DNA from: Pedobacter sp.
GTDB taxonomy: Bacteria > Bacteroidota > Bacteroidia > Sphingobacteriales > Sphingobacteriaceae
Assembly (NCBI GenBank): GCA_008015505.1
Contig: SSFR01000017.1
Coordinates: 1 to 64,000 of the forward strand
DNA: 64,000 bases
Direction: 5' to 3'
The notes beneath the pieces were generated by a model. That model saw only the letters and a program-made list of their open reading frames with translations, was not told where the DNA came from and made no database searches. The translations under genes were made by a program, and so were the position numbers. Within the stretch, counting starts at the first letter, position 1. The number at the start of each line of letters is the position of its first letter. Shown piece after piece: positions 51,263 to 60,558 of this stretch.

Positions 51263-54094
51263 GTGAACAGATTCCTAGTATTAATATTCCTCTTCTACGT
51301 AATGGCGTTTAAAAGTGCTAAGGCGCAGGTGGGCCCTCAGCCATCCTACGTTAACTGGAGTAGTATTGAAAATAATTCGGTAAGAGTTATTTTTCCAGAT
51401 CATAATTTAAAAGAAGCACAACGCATAGCCGATATTATCAAGCATATCAATCAAAAGGCGACTGTTTCTATTGGTTCCAAGAGTAAAAAGATAGACCTTC
51501 TTTTGAATACAAATACGACTCAAGTAAATGGATATGCAACTCTAAAGCCATATCATAGTCAGTTTTATGCAACAGGGGCTCAAAATTTTAATATGATTGG
51601 TGCGCTTAGTTGGTTGGATAATTTGGCTATTCATGAATACCGGCACAGTTTGCAGTATTGTAATGCCGACAGGGGACTTACCAAAATGCTCCGCCTTATT
51701 CGTGGAGACGAAGGGTGGGGTATGGGTATGGTTCCATCTATCCCCGATTGGTTTGACGAAGGAGATGCAGTACTTGCTGAAACCATTCTTTCACCTGCTG
51801 GTAGGGGGCGTACGCCGAGTTTTTTTGAAGAACAAAGAGCTCTGCTGTTGAATGGCAAAAACTATTCTTATGCGCAGGCTCGAAATGGTTCGCTTAAAAA
51901 TTTGACACCGAATCATTATTCATTGGGTTATACACTAGTGAACTATGTCAGAAATCATTATGGCGCTGAAACATGGTCCAAGGTATTGGCTGATGCTGGT
52001 GCTTATAAATATCCCCCATATCCATTTTCCCGTTCGCTGAAACATTATACGGGTTTATCCACACCTAAACTTTATAAAGCGTCCTATCAAGAACTTAAAG
52101 AACGATGGGAAAAAGAGTTGGATAATTTAAAATTAACTCCGACCATGTCGGTAAGTCTTGAAAATCCTAAGGTGGTAACCAATTATCTCTTTCCTCATTT
52201 TTTAGCTGATGGAAGTATTGTTTGCCTGAAAAATAGTTACGATGAAATTAGCCAGTTGGTTAAAATCAAAGATGGTCTTGAAACTAGATTGACTTCAGTT
52301 GGGAGAGGTACAGAACCATTTTTAGGACTCCAAAGCAATAAAGCTACTTGGACAGAGATGAGAAAAGATGCACGACGTGATGCTGTTGAATATAGTGTGA
52401 TTATGAGCTTTGATTTGGCATCGGGAGTAAAGAAACAAGTGACCAATAAAAGCAAATACTTCAGTCCTGTTTTCTCTTCAGCAGGAGATAAACTACTTGC
52501 TGTTGAAGCAAATGAACAAATCAAAAACAGTATCAAAATTTTAAATGCAGCTGATGGTTTAGTGATTGAAACGATTCCAAATGAACAAAATGACTTTTTA
52601 TCCTATCCCAAATGGATCAATGATGACTCGGGTATTACCTATTTAGCGAAACGAAATTCGAGGGTATGCCTACTCAAATATGACTTAATCTCCAAAAAAA
52701 CAACCGAACTGACCGATTGGACCTCGCATGTTATTGGCGCTTACACTGTCCAAGATGACTGGGTTTATTTTAATGCGTCTTTTTCTGGAATTAACAATAT
52801 TTATGCGGTCAGCACCAATGGGGATAAACAAATTTATCAGATGACCTCAGTGCGTGTAGGAGCCGATATGCCTGCTGTGTCTAAGGATGGCCGCTTGTTG
52901 GCCTTTACCGAGCAAACAGTTATGGGTAAACAACTTAGTTCTTTGTCTGTAAGTAAAGATGCGCTAACATTATCTCCTGTTCAAGTGGTTGAGCCTGCGG
53001 ATATGGCCAGATATCATGTGCTAACAACAGCTGAGGAACAGAATATTTTAGATAGTGTTCCGCAGGAAGCATATCAAGTGAGAAAATACAATGGTTTACT
53101 GCCTGGAGTAAAATTGCATAGTTGGGACCCTGTGTTTTCATTTGAGCCTGATAGTAGAAGGTATGGTGCATTCCTTAAAATGTCCGATATATTAGGAAAT
53201 TTTTCAGCAAACATAGGTCCTGTATATAATGTTAATGAAAGGACGGTCCACGTTGGTGGGGATTTTACCTATTCGAAATATTACTTGCCAATTACTGCAA
53301 GAGCTAATTCTGGAAATAGAAAAAGCAAAAGCCTTGCAGCTGATGGTAAAACAGTTGTTGAGCGCACATTTAAACAAACAGATATTGGGGCTGGGCTTTC
53401 ATTGCCGCTTAGTTGGTATCGGGGAAATTATACAACTGGAGTTAAACTGAATACATTTATAAGCAATATTTCGACTAGCAATTACGTGCAGAATTTCAAT
53501 TCTGCGCAAGCGGATGTAATGCTGTATAATATTCGGAATCGAGGGCTTCAAAATACCAATAGCAAATGGTCGCAGTTAGTGCAGTTGGGATATGAGCGAT
53601 CTTTAAATAAAGAGGTATCAGCTGATCGATTTACGCTAAAAGCAAATGTAACCACCATTGGATTACGAAAAAATCACGGCTTAGCTTTTGGCTTCAAATT
53701 ATTGAAAGAGCAAAATAGCAACGATTATCTGTATGAAGACCTATTTGAGCATGCCCGTGGATACGAGGCAAATCCACGGGATTTAGAGCATGTATTTTCA
53801 GTAGATTACAGTATGCCACTGTTTTATCCTGATTTCGGCTTCGGGGGGCTATTTTATCTTAAGCGAGTTAGAGCCAATTTTTTCTATGATATGGGCCGGA
53901 TTTATCGAAATGTCAACAATGCTGTACTAAACCAAAACTCGGTAGGTGCAGAGATTATATTGGATACCAAATTTTTGAATTTAAGCTCTTTTGGTAAATC
54001 ATTAGGATTTAGAACTTCTTACCTATTTGATAAGGATGCTACCAAGGGTAGTGAAAAACTGAACTTTAGTATTTTTGTTACGGTGGGATTTTGA
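51263..54094 (+). CDS. secreted metallopeptidase-like + TolB-type propeller + C-terminal outer-membrane barrel fusion
   Basis: 943 aa; signal peptide; NLAIHEYRHSLQY (HExxH) and PDWFDEGDAVLAET; repeated WD40/TolB-like blades; C-terminal barrel-like strands ending KLNFSIFVTVGF. Confidence 0.75.
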   Translation: MNRFLVLIFLFYVMAFKSAKAQVGPQPSYVNWSSIENNSVRVIFPDHNLKEAQRIADIIKHINQKATVSIGSKSKKIDLLLNTNTTQVNGYATLKPYHSQFYATGAQNFNMIGALSWLDNLAIHEYRHSLQYCNADRGLTKMLRLIRGDEGWGMGMVPSIPDWFDEGDAVLAETILSPAGRGRTPSFFEEQRALLLNGKNYSYAQARNGSLKNLTPNHYSLGYTLVNYVRNHYGAETWSKVLADAGAYKYPPYPFSRSLKHYTGLSTPKLYKASYQELKERWEKELDNLKLTPTMSVSLENPKVVTNYLFPHFLADGSIVCLKNSYDEISQLVKIKDGLETRLTSVGRGTEPFLGLQSNKATWTEMRKDARRDAVEYSVIMSFDLASGVKKQVTNKSKYFSPVFSSAGDKLLAVEANEQIKNSIKILNAADGLVIETIPNEQNDFLSYPKWINDDSGITYLAKRNSRVCLLKYDLISKKTTELTDWTSHVIGAYTVQDDWVYFNASFSGINNIYAVSTNGDKQIYQMTSVRVGADMPAVSKDGRLLAFTEQTVMGKQLSSLSVSKDALTLSPVQVVEPADMARYHVLTTAEEQNILDSVPQEAYQVRKYNGLLPGVKLHSWDPVFSFEPDSRRYGAFLKMSDILGNFSANIGPVYNVNERTVHVGGDFTYSKYYLPITARANSGNRKSKSLAADGKTVVERTFKQTDIGAGLSLPLSWYRGNYTTGVKLNTFISNISTSNYVQNFNSAQADVMLYNIRNRGLQNTNSKWSQLVQLGYERSLNKEVSADRFTLKANVTTIGLRKNHGLAFGFKLLKEQNSNDYLYEDLFEHARGYEANPRDLEHVFSVDYSMPLFYPDFGFGGLFYLKRVRANFFYDMGRIYRNVNNAVLNQNSVGAEIILDTKFLNLSSFGKSLGFRTSYLFDKDATKGSEKLNFSIFVTVGF

Positions 54095-54112
54095 ATAAGC
54101 TCAGCGCTCTAG

Positions 54113-54293
54113 GAGTTTGTTTAAAGTTTTAATCTCAGCTTCATTTATAGCATCACCCCAGCCCCCTCTCCTTTGGAGGGGGGGCTGGGGTGATGTGAAC
54201 TTTGGGAGCCATTGCCTTTTTATTTGTTTTCTCAAATAGGGATATTCGAACTAATAAACAGGTGAGATTTACTTGAAAATTTTAAATAAGCTC
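54113..54293. repeat. probable degenerate MITE-like element (copy D) carrying a REP-like hairpin
   Basis: GAGTTTGTTTAAAGTTTT ... TTTTAAATAAGCTC ends; interior differs from A-C. Confidence 0.4.
54151..54196. repeat. REP-like palindrome CATCACCCCAGCCCCCTCTCC-TTT-GGAGGGGGGGCTGGGGTGATG
   Basis: 21-bp arms with a single mismatch. Confidence 0.85.
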
Positions 54294-54315
54294 CAGGTTA
54301 AAATAAGCCAAGCAA

Positions 54316-54663
54316 CTACACTGAAAAAGAAGTTCCGCAACCACAGGTTTTACTAGCGTTCGGGTTGCTGAAGGTGAAACCTCGGGCATTTAAGCCATCT
54401 TGAAAATCAACTTCCATGCCAATCAGGTATAAACCATGTGCTTTATGCATGTAAACTTTGATTCCATCGATGAGGTATTCCTGATCGCCATCTTTTTTCT
54501 GGTCGAACCCAAGAATGTAATTCATACCGGCGCAGCCTCCGCCTTCAACGCCTAGGCGTAAGCCATAACCCTCAGAAAGTTCTTGTTGAATAATTAGCTT
54601 TTTTATTTCGTTTTTTGCGCCTTCAGTTAGGGTAACAGGCGCTCCTGATGCAATCGTTTCCAT
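54316..54663 (-). CDS. HesB/IscA/ErpA iron-sulfur assembly accessory protein
   Basis: GLRLGVEGGGCAGMNYILGF ... NPNASKTCGCGTSF; start at METIASGAP. Confidence 0.92.
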   Translation of the reverse strand: METIASGAPVTLTEGAKNEIKKLIIQQELSEGYGLRLGVEGGGCAGMNYILGFDQKKDGDQEYLIDGIKVYMHKAHGLYLIGMEVDFQDGLNARGFTFSNPNASKTCGCGTSFSV

Positions 54664-54774
54664 ATTTATGTTTCTTTCGAAATGAATAGAACAAATGTAC
54701 ATGAAATTGCGCAATTTTGCCGGATGGGATTAAAACTTACGGACTGTAATTAGCTGATATATAATGAATTTAGC

Positions 54775-54865
54775 CTGCGTGAGGGATGGAAGTGGATAGC
54801 CCACAGTGGAGTGTAGCGGAACCAGGACTAGTAGCGAACAGCCAGACCCTAAGGGGCACGCCCAA
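54775..54865. other. GC-rich intergenic element, candidate structured repeat/ncRNA
   Basis: GCGTGAGGGATGGAAGTGGATAGCCCACAGTGGAGTGTAGCGGAACCAGGACTAGTAGCGAACAGCCAGACCCTAAGGGGCACGCCC; terminal GCGTG/CACGC pairing and CCC-TAA-GGG; GC rich in an AT-rich intergenic background. Confidence 0.55.
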
Positions 54866-54925
54866 AAAAGTAATGAGATGAATTAAATAGTTAATCTTTT
54901 TGATCTTTCACCAATTTAAAGCTTT

Positions 54926-55447
54926 ATGAATTTGATTATTTACTTGGCTGATACGTTGAAATATGCTTTTTTGATTTTGATTACGTGGTTTTTGATACGC
55001 CCGTATTTAAATAGTATGCTAGATAGCAAGCGTTTAATTCTGAAGACAGAGCGTCTAAAGACAATCCTTCCTTTGAGGCTTCAGGCTTATGAACGTGTGG
55101 TGTTGTTTCTGGAGCGAATCAACCCAACGAGTATGCTGGTTCGTGTGCATGTCGCTGGTATGACGGCCATAGAAATGCAGCAACAGATCCTGGCGGAAAT
55201 TAGAGCCGAGTTTCAGCATAATGTGGCTCAGCAGCTTTATCTGAGTAATCATTCTTGGGAGGTTGTTAAAAAGATAATGGAAGATACAGTAGCAATTGTT
55301 AATAATACAGTGAGTAGTCTGCCAGAAGATGCTTCTGCACTGGTATTAAGTAAAACTATTCTTCACCATCTGGAAAGCTTGGAGATGGAAAATCCCTATG
55401 AGGCAGCTCTAAAAATTATTAAGCGTGATATTCAACAATTATTTTGA
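54926..55447 (+). CDS. hypothetical membrane-anchored protein
   Basis: 173 aa with N-terminal TM; 4-nt gap scale coupling to downstream mutase gene. Confidence 0.7.
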   Translation: MNLIIYLADTLKYAFLILITWFLIRPYLNSMLDSKRLILKTERLKTILPLRLQAYERVVLFLERINPTSMLVRVHVAGMTAIEMQQQILAEIRAEFQHNVAQQLYLSNHSWEVVKKIMEDTVAIVNNTVSSLPEDASALVLSKTILHHLESLEMENPYEAALKIIKRDIQQLF

Positions 55448-55453
55448 GTAGGA

Positions 55454-57001
55454 ATGAGTGAGAAGAAATTTTCCACTACCTCGGGTATAACAATCAAGGA
55501 AGTATATACTCAGGCTAAGCCCATGACCGAATTACCTGGTCAGTTCCCATTTACCAGGGGCATCCAAAAAGATATGTACCGGGGTAAAATTTGGACAATG
55601 CGTCAATATGCGGGTTTTTCTACGGCTGAGGAATCTAATAAGCGCTATCATTATCTGCTAAGTCAGGGGACAATGGGTTTGTCCGTCGCTTTTGATTTAC
55701 CCACTCAAATTGGTTATGATTCAGATCATGCAATGGCCGAAGGCGAAGTGGGAAAAGTAGGTGTGGCAATCGATTCTTTGAGGGATATCGAAATACTTTT
55801 TGATGGTATCGATCTACAGAAAGTAAGTACCTCGATGACGATTAATGCCACAGCCCCCATCTTATTGGCGATGTACATCGCACTGGCTAAAAAGCAAGGT
55901 GCAGATATTAAACAGCTCTCTGGAACGATACAAAATGATATTTTGAAAGAATACGCTGCCCGCGGAACCTATATCTATCCACCTAAGTCGTCGATGCGTT
56001 TAATCACTGATGTGTTTGAATATTGTAGCCAAGAGGTTCCTAAGTGGAACACAATATCGATTTCAGGTTATCATATTCGTGAAGCGGGTTCAACGGCTGT
56101 ACAGGAACTTGCTTTTACTTTAGCTAATGGCAAGACCTATTTGCAGGCCGCATTAGCCAAAGGTTTGGATATTAATGTGTTTGCCAAGCGGTTATCTTTT
56201 TTCTTTAATTGTCACAATAACTTTTTCGAGGAGATTGCTAAATTCCGTGCAGCACGTAGAATGTGGGCTAAAATTACCAAAAATTTGGGCGCGACCGATC
56301 CTGGAGCACAGAAGCTTCGCTTCCATTCGCAAACAGGGGGCTCAACACTAACGGCTCAGCAGCCACTGAACAATATTATTCGGGTAACTAGTCAGGCGAT
56401 GGCAGCCGTGTTGGGGGGAACGCAGTCTTTGCATACCAATGGATATGATGAGGCTTTGTCTTTACCCACTGAAGCTGCAGCAAAAATAGCTTTGCGTACG
56501 CAGCAAATTATTGCTTTTGAAAGTGGTATAGTGGACACAGTAGACCCATTGGCGGGATCTTTCTTTATAGAGTCATTAACCGATGAGTTGGAAGTGGCTG
56601 CTGAGATTTATATCGATAAAATTGATGCGATGGGTGGTTCGGTTAGTGCCATTGAAGCTGGATATATTCAAGATGAAATTGCTCATGCAGCTTATAATCT
56701 CCAAACAGAAATAGAAAATGGAGAACGCATTTTGGTGGGTGTGAACAAATTTATTGATCAGGAGGAGGTGAAACCCGAAGTATTTCGTATTGATGACTCC
56801 ATTCGAAAGCTACAGGAAGACAAATTGATGAGACTTAAGGCAGAACGGGATGCGCAGGGTGTGAAGCAAACTTTAGCTGCGCTTGCACATGCAGCTAAAG
56901 AGGGGCATAATACGATGCCATTCATTTTGGCGGCAGTTGAGGCTTATGCTACTTTGGGTGAGATTGCAGATGTTTTTCGGAAAGAATTTGGGGAGTATTG
57001 A
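55454..57001 (+). CDS. acyl-CoA (methylmalonyl-CoA-type) mutase large subunit without B12-binding domain
   Basis: 515 aa; [50 protein letters not shown], ends at [14 protein letters not shown] with no DxHxxG domain. Confidence 0.9.
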   Translation: MSEKKFSTTSGITIKEVYTQAKPMTELPGQFPFTRGIQKDMYRGKIWTMRQYAGFSTAEESNKRYHYLLSQGTMGLSVAFDLPTQIGYDSDHAMAEGEVGKVGVAIDSLRDIEILFDGIDLQKVSTSMTINATAPILLAMYIALAKKQGADIKQLSGTIQNDILKEYAARGTYIYPPKSSMRLITDVFEYCSQEVPKWNTISISGYHIREAGSTAVQELAFTLANGKTYLQAALAKGLDINVFAKRLSFFFNCHNNFFEEIAKFRAARRMWAKITKNLGATDPGAQKLRFHSQTGGSTLTAQQPLNNIIRVTSQAMAAVLGGTQSLHTNGYDEALSLPTEAAAKIALRTQQIIAFESGIVDTVDPLAGSFFIESLTDELEVAAEIYIDKIDAMGGSVSAIEAGYIQDEIAHAAYNLQTEIENGERILVGVNKFIDQEEVKPEVFRIDDSIRKLQEDKLMRLKAERDAQGVKQTLAALAHAAKEGHNTMPFILAAVEAYATLGEIADVFRKEFGEY

Positions 57002-57038
57002 AATAATGACCTTAAACTGTTCTGTAGACTTTTAGTTA

Positions 57039-57701
57039 TTAAGGAGCCAATCCTAGGACTACACTTTTTAGATGTTCATACTCTGTTTTAGTTAAAACTC
57101 CGTTTTTATGTAAATCTGCCAGTTTCATGATCTGTTGGCAAGGTGTGTTTTGGCGGATGCCGATGGCCGAAATGAGGCGTTTATAGGCATTGTATTCATC
57201 TTGTGTAATCTCTCCATCATGAAGTAATATCTGAGCACGGGTTAACTCTTGGCTTATAATCTGACCTCTTGTGGGATTTGGAGGAGCCAATAAGGGATTT
57301 GGCCCATTAGGTACGGGCAGATCAATTCGGCAAGGTCGGATTTCGCATAGTTCAATGGCTTTTTCAATATCGACTGTATAATTAGATGGAAATCCATCAC
57401 TATTTTGTTCAACTTTAAAAAGTATACGTACACCACCGAAATTATCACCTTTTAAAATTTTGCGGATGGTAAGTCCATATTTGCCAACTTTAGTATCAGT
57501 ATTTCCGTCTCCTAAGGCCAAATTACCCCAGTAAACCGAACGAAAGATGCCGCTATTTCCTGTTTCTTGATTTAAATGTATCACTTGTCCCACACGATAA
57601 ATAATTCCATTTCCTGCAGAATAGCTGGTAATTTCTTGCTGAGAGAAGCCTGCTACAGTTAGTGCCAGTAGGAGGTATCCTAAAAGAACGACGCTCTTCA
57701 T
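57039..57701 (-). CDS. secreted hypothetical protein with two SHOCT-like motifs
   Basis: QILLHDGEITQDEYNAYKRLI and IMKLADLHKNGVLTKTEYEHLKSVVLG. Confidence 0.65.
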   Translation of the reverse strand: MKSVVLLGYLLLALTVAGFSQQEITSYSAGNGIIYRVGQVIHLNQETGNSGIFRSVYWGNLALGDGNTDTKVGKYGLTIRKILKGDNFGGVRILFKVEQNSDGFPSNYTVDIEKAIELCEIRPCRIDLPVPNGPNPLLAPPNPTRGQIISQELTRAQILLHDGEITQDEYNAYKRLISAIGIRQNTPCQQIMKLADLHKNGVLTKTEYEHLKSVVLGLAP

Positions 57702-57801
57702 TTTTGATATAAAATGTATTGTATGTTAAATTTAATATTTTTTAATTTAAAATTAAATTTAATATTTTTTAGAGGAAGGGTGGGAGATGTTTTTGCGCTC
57801 A

Positions 57802-57809
57802 TATCTTTG
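57802..57809 (+). promoter_or_regulatory. -7-like TATCTTTG upstream of purD
   Basis: Located 5 nt before ATG at 57815. Confidence 0.4.
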
Positions 57810-57814
57810 CAGGC

Positions 57815-59089
57815 ATGAATATTCTAATTCTTGGTTCTGGTGGCCGCGAAAGCGCTTTTGCTTGGAAAATAGCTCAAAGCAAACATTGTTCTAACCTGTT
57901 CATTGCTCCTGGCAATGCTGGTACGGGAACTTATGGGAAAAATATAGCACTCGATTTAACGGATTTCGAGGCTATTGCACATGTTGTTCTCGACCTTCAA
58001 GTTGATTTGGTTTTAGTGGGTCCAGAAGAGCCTTTGGTTTATGGACTTCATGATTTTTTTCTGGGGCGGGATGATTTGAAATATATTCCTGTGATTGGCC
58101 CGCAGAAGGATGGTGCTCGGTTAGAAGGAAGTAAAGCCTTCTCGAAACAATTTATGATTCGGAATAATATTCCAACGGCGTCTTTTCGCTCATTTACTCG
58201 GCAGTCTCTTGCTGAGGGTCTAAATTATTTAGCAACTCAAGAGTTCCCCGTCGTTTTAAAGGCAGATGGCTTGGCTGCAGGTAAAGGCGTATTAATTTGT
58301 GAAAACTTGGAGGAAGCACAAATGGAATTAAGAAGCATGCTTGAAGATGCCAAATTTGGAGCAGCTAGTCATATTGTTGTAGTTGAGCAGTTTTTGCGGG
58401 GAATTGAGCTATCGATGTTTGTACTTACTGACGGGAAATCGTACAAAATATTACCTGAGGCAAAAGATTATAAGCGAATTGGAGAGGGAGATACGGGTTT
58501 GAATACAGGTGGAATGGGTGCCGTTTCACCTGTACCATTTGTCGATAGTACATTTATGAAAAAGGTCGAGGAACGGATCATTATCCCGACTATGGAGGGT
58601 TTGAAGAAAGAGCAAATTCCTTATAAAGGATTCTTGTTTATCGGCTTGATGAATGTATCGGGTGATCCCTATGTGATTGAATATAATGTGCGCATGGGCG
58701 ATCCTGAAACAGAAAGCGTAATCCCCCGTATAACCAGTGATTTTGTGGAGCTATTGTTGGGGGTTGCCCATGAGAACTTGGTAGAAAAAGAATTGGTCGT
58801 ATCTTCTAAGAAGGCTGCTACTATTATGTTGGTTGCTGGGGGATATCCAGGAAAGTATATCCAGGGAGATACAATCTCTGGTATAGAAAATGTGCGTCAT
58901 TCGCTTGTTTTTCATGCAGGAACAGCATTGGTAGATTATGCCATAAAAACATGCGGTGGGAGAGTATTAGCAATAACCTCTTTAAAGGATAATCTTTTTG
59001 ATGCTGTTCAGACAGCTACAGTCGATGCGGGTCGTATTTATTACGATCGTCGGTATTTTCGAGCCGATGTGGGAGCGGATTTACTTTAG
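57815..59089 (+). CDS. purD: phosphoribosylamine--glycine ligase
   Basis: ILGSGGRESAFAWKIA, VLKADGLAAGKGV, EYNVRMGDPETE. Confidence 0.97.
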   Translation: MNILILGSGGRESAFAWKIAQSKHCSNLFIAPGNAGTGTYGKNIALDLTDFEAIAHVVLDLQVDLVLVGPEEPLVYGLHDFFLGRDDLKYIPVIGPQKDGARLEGSKAFSKQFMIRNNIPTASFRSFTRQSLAEGLNYLATQEFPVVLKADGLAAGKGVLICENLEEAQMELRSMLEDAKFGAASHIVVVEQFLRGIELSMFVLTDGKSYKILPEAKDYKRIGEGDTGLNTGGMGAVSPVPFVDSTFMKKVEERIIIPTMEGLKKEQIPYKGFLFIGLMNVSGDPYVIEYNVRMGDPETESVIPRITSDFVELLLGVAHENLVEKELVVSSKKAATIMLVAGGYPGKYIQGDTISGIENVRHSLVFHAGTALVDYAIKTCGGRVLAITSLKDNLFDAVQTATVDAGRIYYDRRYFRADVGADLL

Positions 59090-59220
59090 CCGTGTGCCAT
59101 CTCTTCTGTTTTTCTAGTTTAACATTTGCTTTAACACCTGTTTAGCACTTATTGGCTCTTCGGTGCTATATTTTTGAGATCAGTGAATATAAATATTATC
59201 TTAAAAAATTTTAAAGCTTT

Positions 59221-59460
59221 ATGAAGAAATTAGATCTAAGCAAGTTTGATGTTCAGGTATTAAGTACTATTGAGCTGAAAAAGCAATTTGGTGGAGGGAT
59301 TTTTAGATTACATTATCAAATGAGGATGGCATGGAAAGCATATTGGTCAGCGTTTGAAAATGCAGGAATTGCCTACGATAACTATAATTATGGACAGGGT
59401 GCGTGTTGTACAGGTATAAGCAGATATGGGTTTCAACAAGAAATTATTAAAGTATCATAA
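59221..59460 (+). CDS. double-glycine-leader small peptide with aromatic/Cys-rich tail
   Basis: MKKLDLSKFDVQVLSTIELKKQFGGGIFRLHYQMRMAWKAYWSAFENAGIAYDNYNYGQGACCTGISRYGFQQEIIKVS. Confidence 0.6.
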   Translation: MKKLDLSKFDVQVLSTIELKKQFGGGIFRLHYQMRMAWKAYWSAFENAGIAYDNYNYGQGACCTGISRYGFQQEIIKVS

Positions 59461-59491
59461 TTTTTTTGCATCCAGTTAAGATTCACAATAG

Positions 59492-59526
59492 GCTGTCTCA
59501 AGAAAATTGGGACGGCTTTTTTATTT
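59492..59526 (+). terminator. intrinsic terminator after GG-leader peptide
   Basis: GCTGTCTC ... GGGACGGC TTTTTT (8-bp stem with two G-U pairs). Confidence 0.7.
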
Positions 59527-59619
59527 TTAGTATATCAGATTCAGGTAGATCAATTTTCCTTTTGTAAATACCATTAGAAATAGATACCATTGTTTTTGTT
59601 TTAAATAAAAAAAATAAAA

Positions 59620-60555
59620 ATGATGAGATATTTAGTCGTTTTACTTACAGTATTGGTACTTGTTTCTTCATGTAATCAAAATAAACTTAAAACAGATGCT
59701 TCAGGAGTATTTGAAGCAGATGAGGTAATTGTTTCGGCGGAGCAAAGTGGAAAAATCATATCCTTTTCTCTTAAGGAGGGTGAGATAATTTCTAAGGGAG
59801 CTTTGGTCGGAAAAATTGACGCATCAAATACCATTTTGCAGAAACAACAAGTAGAAGCTACGATACAATCTTTAAAAGAAAAGACAGTTAATGTTAAGCC
59901 TGAAATTGAGCTGGTAAAAAGACAGCAGGCTGTGCAAGAATCTCAGTTGGCCAAGCAATTAAAAGAAAAAGCCAGGACTGAAAATCTACTAAAATCCGAT
60001 GCTGCCACACAGAAACAGTTAGACGATATTAATGCTGCCATAGATCTATTACAAAAGCAAATCAGTGTTTCCAAGCAGCAAATTGCGTTAGATGAATCTA
60101 ATGTCTCCTTGCAAAATAGAAGTGTCTTGAGTGAGCAAAATCCTTTAGAGAAATCAGCTGCACAAATACAGGATCAAATCAACAAGAGCCAAATTGTTAA
60201 TCCTATTACTGGAACTGTACTCACTAAATATACACTAGCAGGAGAAATGACTACTGTTGGGAGAGCTTTATATAAAATAGCTAATTTGGATACCCTTACT
60301 TTAAGGGCTTATGTTACTGAGTCTCAGTTAACGCGTATCAAATTGAACCAGCGGGTAAAAGTTTTTACGGATGATGGTCCAAAAAGCTATAAAGAATATT
60401 TAGGACAGATCTCTTGGATTTCTGACAAATCAGAATTTACTCCCAAAACCATACAAACTAAGGATGAGCGAGCAGATCTGGTATATGCTGTGAAAATACG
60501 TGTGAAGAATGATGGTTATTTGAAGTTAGGCATGTATGGAGAGGTGAAATTTTAG
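59620..60555 (+). CDS. HlyD/YbhG-family membrane fusion protein (lipoprotein)
   Basis: Lipobox LVSSCNQN; coiled-coil hairpin between biotinyl-lipoyl-like halves. Confidence 0.9.
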   Translation: MMRYLVVLLTVLVLVSSCNQNKLKTDASGVFEADEVIVSAEQSGKIISFSLKEGEIISKGALVGKIDASNTILQKQQVEATIQSLKEKTVNVKPEIELVKRQQAVQESQLAKQLKEKARTENLLKSDAATQKQLDDINAAIDLLQKQISVSKQQIALDESNVSLQNRSVLSEQNPLEKSAAQIQDQINKSQIVNPITGTVLTKYTLAGEMTTVGRALYKIANLDTLTLRAYVTESQLTRIKLNQRVKVFTDDGPKSYKEYLGQISWISDKSEFTPKTIQTKDERADLVYAVKIRVKNDGYLKLGMYGEVKF

Positions 60556-60558
60556 CAA

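Noticed and set aside
57726-57771. CRISPR-like repeat
   Set aside because: Only two units, 19 bp, AT-only composition, 8-bp spacer; no cas genes in window.
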